DNA of 64,000 bases from Isoetes taiwanensis (taxonomy: Eukaryota; Streptophyta; Lycopodiopsida; Isoetales; Isoetaceae). Below the pieces are notes generated by a model. It had not been told where the DNA came from and ran no database searches. It was given only the letters and a program-made list of their open reading frames with translations. Below, piece after piece: positions 31,461-42,939 of the stretch (its first letter is position 1; each line of letters opens with the position of its first letter). Made by a program: the position numbers and the translations under genes. Location: positions 310,001-374,000 of the forward strand of contig JAJEKV010000286.1 of the NCBI GenBank assembly GCA_021234155.1. Direction: 5' to 3'.

Positions 31461-32019
31461 CATTCTATAAGTTTATTCAGAGAACATATCTTCTGCATCC
31501 TATTTTGTTGGGTTGGGTATTTCCATATACTATTTGAGAAATGGTGTGTTGTTTTGTTCAATCCATTAAACAGTTGAAGTTTTTTGCACTAACACATCTT
31601 TTTATAGGCAGTGCGGGTTGTGTGGGTCTACCACATAACTTGAGCAGTAAATTCTGCTGCACATGTATGGGGAGCGATTTATCTAGAAATAACTAGTAGG
31701 TTTATAGATTATAATGTCACAAGAGACTCATGGATGGCACAATAAAAAAAAAGGGGTTAATTGGCACATCATTTGGAATAGGAGACATTTAAATTTTCTT
31801 ATCTAAGAAAACCATAAGATTTAACCATGTGATGCATGTGGGTGGCTTTGCTTGCTTTTGCGGAAGGATGGCACAACAACCATCATGCAATTGAGTACTC
31901 TGCAAGACATGGTTTAGAGTCTTTGGTGACTTCATCCAACATGGTATATGATATGCTTATTCTTTGTTAAAATGAAAAATTTGGCTTCCAATTTGATGTT
32001 GGAATCTATAAAATCACAA

Positions 32020-32246
32020 TCTAAAGTGGAAATAGATGGTGCACACTTCCAGCATTCTTCCAAGATATTACATTCAAAACAGTACATTGAAGAACTTGAA
32101 ACTGTAAGTTTTATGGTAAGCTATGTTCTTGTGTTTAGTCTACTACTGTAATTTTATGATAAATGTGCAGGTTGTGGATGTTCCCAATGTTAGCGGGGAA
32201 GACATTGGAGGCCTAGATAATGTTAAGAAAGAACTTAGCGCATAGG
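32020..32246 (+). pseudogene. CDC48-like AAA ATPase fragment captured by E1
   Basis: The exon at 32171-32246 reads VVDVPNVSGEDIGGLDNVKK, the start of the second ATPase region of CDC48/p97, with one change in the usual VSWEDIGG. It is preceded by an intron with GT (ACT|GTAAGT, about 32105) and AG (TGTGCAG|GTTGTG). The exon ends at a stop, and the ATPase motifs are absent. Confidence 0.75.
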
Positions 32247-32309
32247 TGGACTCGGAGAACAGATCTGGCTACTTTATGTACGTAAAGCTTGACTCAAAGG
32301 TGCAAGTGA

Positions 32310-33246
32310 GAAAAGATGGATGTTATTGACCTCCAGGATGGGCTAGGGTTTCTCATAAACACCGTCAGCATGGTTTTCCAAAATGTAAGCAACGATGAGT
32401 TGGTATTTGATTGCCTTAATGTTCACCATGAAGATGTTAGAGACATTATCTATCACATAGTTTATGAATGCACCAAACAAAAGGACCGTGAACTATGCAG
32501 ACGGATCTAGATCTCGATGTGTATAATGGACTTGATTCTTTTGTAGTTTTGCCTGACCCCATTAGTTCGCTATTTTCCTTCTATGGAAGAATGGCAGAAG
32601 CAAATCATGCACTTGCGAGAGTCTCAAACCCAAGTCTATATGGAATTATTGATATCTATGCAAATTTTGTTGAAGGACAGATATAATGCAATGCATAGTG
32701 CTGGTAAGATGCCAAACAGATTTACTTTCTTAAGCATCCTAACATTATGTTGCAACACAGTTGCCATAGAACCTGCCAACACGCCAGAAAAATTCATGAG
32801 CAGATTCTTGCCTATAGGCTTCAATCAAATGTGGTGGAAAATTGTCTTGTTGACATGTATGGCAAGTGTGGTCGATTGGTTGAAGCACATTGAACTTTGG
32901 ATAGCTTGCCAAACCAAAATGTATTCTCTTGGGGTGCCATGATTCCAAACGTGTTGATCATGAAGAGAGCCACCTTGCTCTAGAGTATTTTGAAGTCATG
33001 CAGCAAGACGGCATAGAGCCATATAAGTTCACATTCGCTAGCATCTTAAAAGCCTATGGTAGCATAAGTGCCTTAACTCAAGGTAGATACTTTAATTGTC
33101 AAATTCTGAAAGCTAATCTTCAATGTAATATGGTCGTGGGAAATAGCCTTGTAGATATGTATTCTAAATATGGTAGTTTGAAAGAGGCACATAGAATTTT
33201 TATCATATTGCCAAAACGGGATGTTATTGAATTCAATGATTGCTAG
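32310..33246 (+). pseudogene. PPR-protein fragment captured by E1, plus an unidentified piece
   Basis: From about 32540 the sequence codes in shifting frames for pentatricopeptide motifs, for example FTFASILKAYGS, NMVVGNSLVDMYSKYGSLKE and AHRIF, with several frameshifts. Just upstream, 32316-32510 is a 64-codon open piece (MDVIDLQDGLGFLINTVSM) that I do not recognise. Plant organelle RNA-editing or RNA-processing PPR proteins are the likely source. Confidence 0.75.
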
Positions 33247-33758
33247 CTATAGATGTGTGTTACATACTAATTTCATTCTAAACATGTAAATGGTCCTATG
33301 CATCTCCCAATAAATAGATGTCAAAAGCATGTTCTTAATTGAAAACGATTCAGACATTTTTTAGCAAACGAGATATTAAAACTACTTTTACCTAAGAAAG
33401 AGAATTGAAGGTTTCTTTCCAACGTTATAACAAATCTATACCATTAAATTTAAGGGCTACATAATGTCCTCCCTCGAGGCGTTATGGCCATGTGGTTGTG
33501 AGAAGGTGCATATTATTCCAGACAAGGTAAGCTCAAAGGTCTGGATTCTTGATATAGTTGTAGAGCTTGTCGTGAGAGGGCATAGATTATGAAAAACAAA
33601 GTAAGCCCAAAAGGCTCTGGTAGCTCAAAAGGATCCGAATTCTTGATATAGTTGTAGAACCAATGATGTATTAAAGCAAAACAAAAGGAAAAAATACAAA
33701 AAGAAGTGCCCATCAATTTACTTTTGCATCCTTGTAGATAATGAATTCAAAGTAAAAA
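33247..33758. other. E1 interior, non-coding
   Basis: No gene seen. It is matched at 48722-49230 in unit 2. Confidence 0.5.
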
Positions 33759-34941
33759 CAAGGTGCTGCGCACGGAGGGTTGCCCTTCATGGTCGGAGAG
33801 TGAAGTGGCTTAAATCATAGTTCAAAGTCATGTTTTGACATCATAGATTAGAGTATCGACATGGAACGGGTCTCTGAACTTGGGCCTACTGGACCTGCTA
33901 GTCTAGGATATTTAACTGGTTAAGTAGTCAGGAAAATCGGTATGAATAGTAGAGTCGTATGGCTTGGTCATGGCAATACGAATTTTTAGGGAATCAACAA
34001 TTAGCATTATATATGCCTGTATATCTACGTTTTCAAGGAATTCAATTCGATCAGCTAGGTCAAGAGGCTTTTTGCAGATACTCTATTGAGTTTAGAGATG
34101 TCGATGGGTAAGGGGAAGCGGACCATTTTGGTCAACAACTGCCAAAGGTAGACTCTTAAGTCCCATCTTCAATGGTTTTATCTTCCTACTCTAGTTTTCA
34201 TTCTGATGCCTGTCATGTAAACTCTGTTTCTTTAATGGAGTCTTTCCGATGACTATTTTTATTTTGGCGCCAAATGCTGCAGGGGTAGTTGCAGGATCCA
34301 GCAAATAGAGGAGCTTATTTTTTGTGATGTTGATAATTCACAAATCAAGGGAAGCATTATATAACCTAAGAGATTATTATTATTATTTTACTCCTTGCAT
34401 AGTTAAAAAATTCAATAGTGTGTTGCAACCTGCAAAGACTTCCGTAGGTGAATTATGTTGTCCACCAAAATCCTTGTGCAAAAAGCTCGGCACCATCAAA
34501 AAAGGAATATTTCACGAAAGGCTTGCAATAAACTCAAACGAAAGCTACGAATCTATCTGAGGCCTTGCAAAAAAATCCATAGAAAGCCCTAAGGTATGCA
34601 CTTAGTGCAACTTAAAATCAACTTGTTCTATGCAAGCTGTGGTATGCAATAGCCAGGTGAAGTTTAGAACATTCTCCTTCCATCCACAAATTTCAATAAT
34701 GTTGTGTAAGTTTAGAACATTCTCCTTCCATTCACAAATTTACATAATGCTGTGAAAAAAATGCACATGTTAAAACCTTAGTCCTAGTCTTGCAGATTTT
34801 CAACTACTTGTTGCAGGAAACCAAGGCAAAAGATTCAGTTCCCCATTTGTTTCAGTTCGATAAGCTACAAAATGTTCAAGGATATATGAAGCACCCTTGA
34901 TTAACAATGACAAAAAGATCAATACATAAAGGATAACATAC

Positions 34942-35216
34942 CTTCTTAAGACGTTCTTCTTTGCGGGGTTCGTATTCATGATTTATATGAGTAAAAAACA
35001 TTTGTAATTTCTTCACAGATTCCATGAACTCTTTCGCATGGCATTCAACATCAACTAGAAATCCATAAGAAAATAATTAAAATATGGTGCATTTCAACAC
35101 GCACAAGCACAATAAAGAATACCATGATGAGATGCATGTCTTGAATGATCTGCTGACTGAAGTTCCGAGGTGATAAGCAAGATAGCAGAGCGAGAATCCA
35201 TAGCAACCACCCAAAC
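34942..35216 (-). pseudogene. MED28-like (Mediator subunit) fragment captured by E2
   Basis: Two exons on the minus strand: 35123-35216 (TSELQSADHSRHASH) and 34942-35054 (VDVECHAKEFMESVKKLQMF). They are separated by a 68-bp intron with GT and AG that keeps the frame across the join, and a GTATGT donor follows the second exon. They resemble the plant MED28 core. Only the middle of the gene is present. The identification rests on memory of the Arabidopsis protein and is good but not certain. Confidence 0.65.
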
Positions 35217-36940
35217 CTATCATCTCATCTGCTGTTGTTTCTTTTCGAGGGGAATCCATTTGCATAGTAAGGCTACCACCTACCAGTATTTGATAATATT
35301 TATAACAATTTAGCCCGTAATGACGTGAGGATTTTATTGAATATAAAAAATAAAATAGCATGACATTTGAAGACAACAAAATGCAGGCCAAGCCTTGTTG
35401 CAGTCCCTTTTTTGCAAGTTAAACAGCAGTGCCTGGAGCAATTAGCCAAAAATCATCCTCATCTCAGGGGTAGGCTTCAATCTCGAGAATAAACAATGTA
35501 CTTCCTTCGTGATTGTCCCCTCCAACAATTAACAGTCAGGTACAGAGATTCAATGAACAAAAACAGTTGACGCGATAATAGAAAGAAAAGCATTTATGGC
35601 AAATATTGGAAACAGATTCTGGCATTGAAGAGTTGATTCGATACAAGTGTCCAGATCCAATGTATGTCCATGTTGATCTCTTTTGGTTGTTTCTCATTAT
35701 CAACAACGACATGTTCTGCAAACACAAAAAGCATAAGAATTAATTTATCCAATATGAACTCCTCTGAACAATCATGCCTTCTCTAAAGGGAAGCAAGGTT
35801 ACAACTTCTACGCTGAAATTCTATTAAGGGAGCTTCTAGTCTTCTAATCAAGTGGAACACACAGGCATGATCATCATGCATCATATATCTTTGTTTGGAG
35901 ATAATGTCTTACATCTAGCCCATGAAAACATGGTCGCAAGCATGTAAGAAGCTTGTGCTGCCATATTATACCTTGGTACCAGTCATAAAATTAAACAATG
36001 CGTTAATAGATTTTCAATTTGTAGAATGACCCCAGTTGATCTGTCTGCCTTATGTCAGCATGTAACCACAAGAACTATTTGCCTACATCATTTCATGCCG
36101 CCCCAAATGCATTAGTGATTCAACTCACCCTAAATTAAACAATGTGTGGCATGGAAATTGACACTTTTAGTGGGCTACTACTACCTTTAGAGAAAGATTT
36201 TTTGTTTCCTCCATTCAATTGCCACCCTTAATGGAATTGTTGATAAAATAGCACAGTGGGTGGTCGAATTTGACCCTCTATTTCCATGAAAAGTAAACCA
36301 ATATTACGCATATACATTAAAGGTCATTTACTTGACGTTTCTTTACTTGACCTCCCTGCCATGGAAACAAGGCTTCGTTCATTCTGTTCCACGTCCTAAG
36401 CTCAACAATTGAAGCCAAAAGGTGAGCAAAAAATCAAAATGTTAGTAAGTGAACTTAAGGAACAGTGCGACATATAACTTTTACTGGCCAGTATGAACAG
36501 TTGGATGCAACAGGTGGATGAATCTCTAGGGTCAACACCATGCACATGCAAAACTAACAACCCATTGACACCTTAAAAAATTTTGATCGCGTTGGCCCAT
36601 TTTTCAAGTAGGGTCACATCTATATTGTATGTTGATTGACAATTCAATAACAGGATAATGTATCTTCCGGGTATTAACCTTTGAATTGGGACGTTTTCCT
36701 CCTCCGACCATTTTTTCTTTGTTATTTGGACAAATACGGATGTCCCGATATCGTGCGTTATTTTTGTGCCAAAATATCTAAGATGGTAACAAGTACCTTC
36801 TTTGCAGCAATGACTTCATATTTACACATGAGGTAATAATTTCTATGTGATTAGACCAAAACTCACCACGTAACTGGATTCTCCCGCATGCCTATCTTCG
36901 TGATCATTGGCATGGGCGGGTTGAATTCTTTCATACTTCG
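35217..36940. other. E2 interior with one possible exon
   Basis: Mostly non-coding. At 35600-35712 on the minus strand an open block follows a TTTGCAG acceptor (HVVVDNEKQPKEINMDIHW) but I do not recognise it. Confidence 0.35.
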
Positions 36941-36947
36941 TGTTTGT

Positions 36948-38040
36948 TTATCTTGGCTGAATAATGGCAGCAGACCTCATGGTAATCCCCATTCCAATCA
37001 AAAGCAAGCCCGTTACATCTTTGCTCGATAATGGTTTGGTAAATATAATGTAAGATAGCAGCAGAGTGAATGCTTTTCGCAAGATAGTTACCGCGAAGAG
37101 ATAACAACTAATCTCATTCTTCATGACCAAATAACTTATTACGGAAGACTGAACCAACATGAGAGAGCACTAACCATAGCGGTTGTAGCAAAGCACCAAA
37201 AGAGCAATTAAAACAAGATCTGAAAGTTGTCCAATAAATGTTGCCATTGCTTCAAATACTAACTACATAGATATATGGATCTTTGTACAAACATAATTGT
37301 CAGTTAAATTTAACTTCAAAGCTGGTTATAAAAGTTATTTGTTACCTTTGAACATGCCACCCATGCTCTAAACACCTCTCCGGTTAGAACCATTGGAGGG
37401 ATGAGGAATGGAAGCCCTACAAGAGTTGAGCAGAACAACATTTCCATCTAAAACCAACAAAGTGGACAAAATAAATGTTAGTAATACAAAACAAAATTAT
37501 ATCTATAAACTAGGGTAGAAAACGTACTTGAGTTGTTCGCGGGATTCATTTTAAAGATGGCCTCTTGCAAATTCCTAAAAAGGAGTCCGGGACTAGAGCG
37601 AAACTACCATAACTACCAAAATATATGAAAATTAAGCGAAGAATGTGCATCCGCAAGGGTGAAAACAACAAGCCCTACAACAAGCATCAACTTTGAGACA
37701 TATTCTTGCAGTGGATATTTTCGTAGAAGGCGGGAATAAATGCTCCCATCACCATAACAAGGGCAAGACCTGCATTGAAAATGAAATTGTCAAATTTGAA
37801 AACACAAAAATAGTACAGGAAGCATGCTTATAACCTTGGTTGATTTGAACATAATCTGAGCAGGATAGTTGAGAAACATAAGGGACCCTTTGGTGAGGCC
37901 ATGAGAACCCATGAGAACTGCAGAAAGTTTGACATATGTTTTTCAAGGGTTCAATGTGTGCTTCAATATGAAGCCCTGCCATAATATGAGAGCAAGGTAC
38001 ACAAATCCCTGCACAAAAGTGAAGTACCAGCCATAGCTAG
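36948..38040 (-). pseudogene. UDP-sugar/PAPS-type nucleotide-sugar transporter fragment (UTR/SLC35B-like) captured by E2
   Basis: At least six exon blocks lie in order on the minus strand: [20 protein letters not shown] (about 37980-38040), [20 protein letters not shown] (about 37850), VMVMGAFIP and RKYPLQEYVSKLMLVVG (about 37640-37770), [20 protein letters not shown] (about 37350-37440), AMATFIGQLSDL (about 37190-37260) and LLSYIIFTKPLSSKD (about 36960-37100). These match the plant UTR family of Golgi/ER transporters through most of the membrane region. A single-base change breaks the frame at MGAFIP. Intron borders are retained, which shows capture of genomic DNA and not of cDNA. Confidence 0.8.
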
Positions 38041-38161
38041 TCCCGAAAAAGAGATCCAACATCTATTGTGCCTATGGTAGTGCAGGCTTTCAAAAGCCCA
38101 AGAAATGTAACTTTGCTAGGTTTCGCGCCATCTTTCTGCATTCTTTGGAAATAATCCAGGT

Positions 38162-38422
38162 CTACATCCTTCTCCATTTTGGGCATATGCTGCAACCATT
38201 GCGCTCCACGACCACCACGTCTCTATTCTGTAATCCATCAAACACATGTTCTGCTTCCTCCAAACTCCCACATTTCCCATACATGTCCAACAAAGTTATC
38301 AGATTGAAGCCTGCTCTCAATGATAAGCTCATGGATGTATATACCTTTCTCTTTGGCATACATGCCAGTACATGCTTTAAGGATCTAGCTGCATCAAAAG
38401 TAGACATTTCTCCTCTTAGCAT
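38162..38422 (-). pseudogene. PPR-protein fragment captured by E2
   Basis: The minus strand reads NLITLLDMYGKCGSLEEAEH, then VFDGLQNRDVV, a PPR motif pair, in an 86-codon frame. No further repeats adjoin. It is different from the PPR piece in E1. Confidence 0.75.
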
Positions 38423-38429
38423 TTAAAAT

Positions 38430-39290
38430 AGTTGTGCTTTTTGCTCAAGATATGCTCACCTTTCCTAGGCAAGAGAACTTTCTTCTCATGCACAGCAAAC
38501 TGAACAGATGGATGGACAATGCCTGCCATTGCTGAGACCAATCCACTCCCCAAACAATCATTTGAAAAGTTTGTTGTTGCACTCACAAAAACTTGGAAAA
38601 TAAAAACAAATGAGAAGACTATCTATATACGGCATATGATACATATCACTCTTAAAGATGGATGACTTGCAAAACATAAACCTGTAAAGCCCGTGTAGTC
38701 CCTCCTCAATTGCAATAGTAATGTTTAAACTGCCTCTTGAATATTCCCTGGTTTCCTTTGCCTTGTCAGAACTCTAAAATTTCGTGTAATGGCATGCATC
38801 GAACATGGCCTGCGAAGCAGATCCATTGTTGTCTCGCCAGATTTCATATGCTCATTAATGTACCAAATTGTTAGAAATTCTTCATTATGCTTACAAACAG
38901 AAAGGCAAGGAAGGCTCCCAACTCACTGCCTCCGTTTGAATACATATAGCTTTAAGGCAAAATCGATGGCATAATCTGTACCATCCCTTTAAGATCTCAA
39001 ACATTGCATCTGATGCATGCTCTAAAGCTATAGACACGTTCATGCTTCCTGCTGCTGCCGCGGTTTGTTCTGGAGCATCTGAGTACCTATGATCTGTACC
39101 ATCCCTTTAAGATCTCAAACATTTGCTCTAAAGCTATAAACACGTTCATGCTTCCTGCTGCTGCCGCGGTCCAAACACACACACTCAAAATACTTGCCAT
39201 CTGCCCAAGATACCTCTCCGGTTAGCCGGTTTCGAGAGCGGCTGCCCACCAACAGAAGTGACCTAGCATTTACAGCCAATCGTAAGTTTT
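38430..39290. other. E2 interior with a short duplicated segment
   Basis: No gene seen. ATGATCTGTACCATCCCTTT-like sequence and the following CTCTAAAGCTATA...CACGTTCATG part occur twice (about 38970-39060 and 39089-39172), an internal direct repeat. Confidence 0.5.
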
Positions 39291-40410
39291 TAGCAGTCAC
39301 TAGCATATCCTAGGGATATTCTAGGGATATTCTAGCATATACATAGGATATGCCAGTTGCCCACATAAACAAGGGTTTGCCCCCTTAGGGGCAACCCAAA
39401 AAGGAAGGTGCAGGTGGAAAAATAAGTGCCCACAAACACTTATGAATAATGACGTCTGATAAAAATGAAAAAATGCAAGAACCACAAGCTGCATGAGTGC
39501 TCTGATGGATAATGACTTCTACAGAAATTATGTGCAGTGAAGTGTCCACTTGGAGCAAGTACACAGATCTTTAATTTCATAAGTCATTGAGCAAGAGAAT
39601 CTGACCTTTGTCTCAATAATATCATGCAAAGTTCCTTCACCATGTAGATTGCGAACAAAATAAAAAACAAGAAGAATGTCCAAATCCCAATTCGTATATC
39701 CTTATTCCTTTCTCCCTAACAATAGGTAAACGGTTGAAGGAGACAGCATTCAAGCTTGATCTTAAGGAACAATCAAACAAAAAACATGAAAATAAATGAC
39801 GAAAAAGAAACCATGAAAAAACACTTTCGTGCACCAGAGGGCAACCCCTCGTGTGCAGCACCTTGTTTTAATTTATTGAAACTTTAAATACAGGCTAAGG
39901 AGCATGTTGAGTATTAGCAAGTATGTTCCGATGCCCCACAAGCATTTTTTGGGCTTTTTCTATAAGTTTACACATGGAGCTAGAGGGTCACGTTTCTTTT
40001 GTTTCGAAACTCCTAAACCTCACTTAACCGTAGAAAGGAATTTGGATTAATTAAGAGAATGTATCCATTTGAGTCTTAGTCGAGTGTAGCTCAGCTATAG
40101 TCGAAAATACGCAAAGGACCATGTTGAATGTTAACAGTAAATAAGAGCTTGATATTCCAAACCTTATAGTTTAATCTTCATTAACAAGATAAGAGAGTAT
40201 GCAAGACCCATGGTTGGCAGTTAATTGGTAACACTTATAAGTCTTTACTAGAAGATCGCTTTTTTCTGCCTAATGAATTGCTTCATCGTAATGAGTTGGT
40301 ACCTACGTCAACAAAGTGCAATGTCCAGATAAGTATTGTGGATATGGAAAAATGCTTGGAAGAATTCTCTCCCTTCAAAAGTGAAAACTCTAGTATGGCA
40401 GACTATTCAT

Positions 40411-40988
40411 AGAATAGAATAGAATATAATTTTATCGTCCACGGAGACCAACTGGCCTATGGGACCCAAGTACAAAGAGAGAGCAGCAGGCGTATTACTA
40501 CCAGGATTAAAAAACCCCCGCCCCGAAGGGTTTTCGGGGGAAAAACCTTAGTAGCAATAAGGATCTTTGACATCTTACCGCACGATTATATACATAATCA
40601 CAAGTGCGGTGAGGTTAATGTCGGACGGGGGCATAAGCGAGTCCGCAGTATCCATTACCTCCTGGGAGGTGATCCCAACAAGCCTCACAGAGGTGCTTTC
40701 AAGAGCTCATGCAAGGCCTGATGGGGCACAACTAACCGAGCATACCAAGCCCGGATATGCTGGTACGCCGGACAGGCCTGGAGGGCGTGACTTTCATCCT
40801 CAATGGCGCCCTGTTGACAGCACTGACAGACTCTGTCCTCACGCGGCTCCCGAATCCATCTCCCTGTCTCAATGCGGAGGTGGTGTGCACTGTCTTGAAT
40901 GGAAGCAATCACCTGGCGCTTTTCATGGGTAGATGGGTGCGCAGGTAGTGGTGTGGGCCCCTCGTGAGCATGGGATTAACCTGCATGG
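40411..40988 (-). mobile_element. LINE 3' fragment in unit 2
   Basis: Inserted relative to unit 1 (20450). The minus strand encodes RIETGRWIREPREDRV, then CQCC, SHALQACPAYQHI, the zinc-binding tail of a LINE reverse transcriptase, and ends in an AT-rich TATTCTATTCTATTC tail. It is also present in unit 3. Confidence 0.7.
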
Positions 40989-42939
40989 GAGTAAATCATG
41001 TTTTGAGTAAGTATAATATAGATGTTCTTTGTGTGATTGGCATTGCTCATATATTCATCCTTCTTAGAGCTATGCAATGGACTTAGTTGAGTCTAAATTT
41101 CACATCAGTCAAAAACATCATATACCTAGTAAAGTGGAATTCGTTAAAGAAGCAAGTGATTCATCTTTGTAAAGTTCAATTGCTAGTAGGAATCATGTGG
41201 AATAGAAGAAGGGTAATGGTTTTCTCTCATAAATATCTGCAATCTTGGATTTGATCTAAGCTTAGAAAGCAACTAATAATCGTGATCTTGATTAGGAATT
41301 GTAGAACACTCTTTCTTGCTCGAAGTACCAAGATAATATTTTGCTATGTGACTACCCCCGATTCTAGCTCTGACTGCTCCTACCTCATCTCTCTCAGTTT
41401 GAGTAAACTATTCCCGTTGTTTATTTCCCAATTCCCATACCCAATTATGTATACTTAAACTTGGTAACCTAGGTTGGCTGGTGGCTGGTTGGTGTGTCTT
41501 TTTAGAGTTCTCTTTGTTCAGAATATTAGATTGTTTTTAGTTACTTTGTCTTAGAAATTTTTAAAGCGTATCAGAATCCAGACAATGCTAGCTCATAAAA
41601 TTGACATTGTATATCATCAAAATTACATGCATTTGACATCACACATATCCTAAATAGTACAAAGAATATTTGCATGGAACAATAAGAATCAACAACTTCA
41701 TGTATGTCCAAAGTTGTTGGATGTAAAAGAGATAATTGTATCTTCATTACAAATATAATTTAATTGATCTTTCGTAGAACGTCAAAAAAATTTCAAGTAG
41801 TTGCGAGTCATTATAGATTCTAATACAATCAACCATCTACAGTCCCCATAATAAATACATTTGACTTTGTACAGTTTCTAAGTAATACAAATACTATTTA
41901 GCTAGGGACTAATATATAGTGATATTTAGCTAGGGTCTAGGATTTAATATACAACTAGATTTTATGTAAGTGAAGATGTAATATATAATAAAAATTTTTG
42001 AAAATGGTAGCCATTCTAGTAAAAGCAACAAGTTTTCCTCCATTTCCATTTAACTAACATTTTTTTACGTTTGCATCTTCTACATGCCCGCAAAACTAAG
42101 TGTGTGCATTGCTAGAAACATTCAAATTTAAACCTTGAGCATCTTGATACTTTGCAAAGCCTAGACTACTATTAATCATGGTGTGGTCTCCATGTTGTTA
42201 ACATGATGTTTGTTTTTTTTTTGAAGAACGTACATAATTCATATTAAATACTCAAAGAAGTTACAAAGCAAGACTCTAATGAGACAGAGATAAAACCCCC
42301 AAAATCTCATCCTTATCTCATCATCAGATAATATGGACACTAAATACTGATCAACAATCTATCTTTAATCTCCCGAAGCACTTGATCTCGGGTAGAGGAG
42401 ACATTCTTAAATACTAAATGACACCGACTTTTCCAAATGACCCAAGTAGGCCAACGAACGTGTGATATGGAACGTTAATTTCTTGAGTCATGATGTCAAA
42501 GCAATATAATATAACCTCTTGACCAAGCACTGACATTTGAAAGGCCTACTATTACTAGTGTGGTCTCCATCTTTTTAAAGATGATGATACAACCCCTTTA
42601 CCAAGTAGCGACATATAATTTATTCCAAAAAAATGCGTATGGAGACTAAGTAAATCCCAACTTCAGAACGCTTATTCTTTCGAACTCCCAACGAATTAAA
42701 AACCTGAACTGTCTTTCTTTCGACTGTAACATCGGTTCGTAGGCCAGTGTACATAATTCATATATGGACATATACCTCTACCAACATGCCGTATAGTGCA
42801 GATTAATGCATGATCTAAGACTGCTATGCTTCCTTGTGTCAATTTTTGATATGGAATCTTATTTCTTTAGAACATCCCGCCACAGTATCACGCCTCTCTA
42901 TAGTAATTGACAAAAGAACCACCAGCAGAATCCTTCAGA
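40989..42939. other. Upstream region of receptor kinase copy 2
   Basis: Matches unit 1 on both sides of the unit-1-only block. No gene seen. Confidence 0.5.

Larger units (their letters stand above)
33759..39397 (-). mobile_element. E2: gene-capturing element of the same family, inverted and nested in E1
   Basis: Reverse-complemented, it begins GGGTTGCCCCTAAGGGGGCA and ends GGGCAACCCTCCGTGCGCAG, then CACCTTG, matching E1 and E3. The unit 2 copy of E1 keeps the empty site (GTAAAAAAAAGG), so the borders are exact to within the A run: AAAAA on each side, eight A bases in the empty site. It is 5.64 kb and carries PPR, nucleotide-sugar-transporter and MED28 fragments on its own sense strand. It encodes no transposase. 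Confidence 0.7.
19925..39865 (+). repeat. Tandem unit 1: receptor-kinase block plus E1
   Basis: Repeated at 39866-49722 and 49723-55886. It is larger than unit 2 because of a 5.05-kb block (21436-26487) and the nested E2 element (33759-39397). It carries the only intact receptor-kinase copy. Confidence 0.85.
30540..39865 (+). mobile_element. E1 (unit 1): gene-capturing Helentron/Helitron2-like element, interrupted by E2
   Basis: The left end is GGGTTGCCCCTAGGGGGGC preceded by TTTTT. The right end is GAGGGCAACCCCTCG, a small hairpin GTGTGCAGCAC and CTTG, followed by TTTT. The inverted GGGTTGCC / GGCAACCC motif is terminal on the left but about 20 bp internal on the right, with a hairpin between it and the end: the asymmetric layout described for Helentrons. 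It carries fragments of at least four genes. Without the nested E2 it is about 3.69 kb, the size of the unit 2 copy. No Rep or helicase is encoded. An alternative is a Pack-type DNA transposon, but symmetric TIRs and a TSD are lacking. Confidence 0.65.

Noticed and set aside
34324-34560. 78-codon frame inside E2
   Set aside because: No motif, no exon borders and AT-rich composition; not distinguishable from chance.
30540-39865. E1 as a Pack-MULE
   Set aside because: The inverted motifs are not symmetric at the two ends and no 9-bp target duplication is seen; the empty site for E2 shows only an A run.
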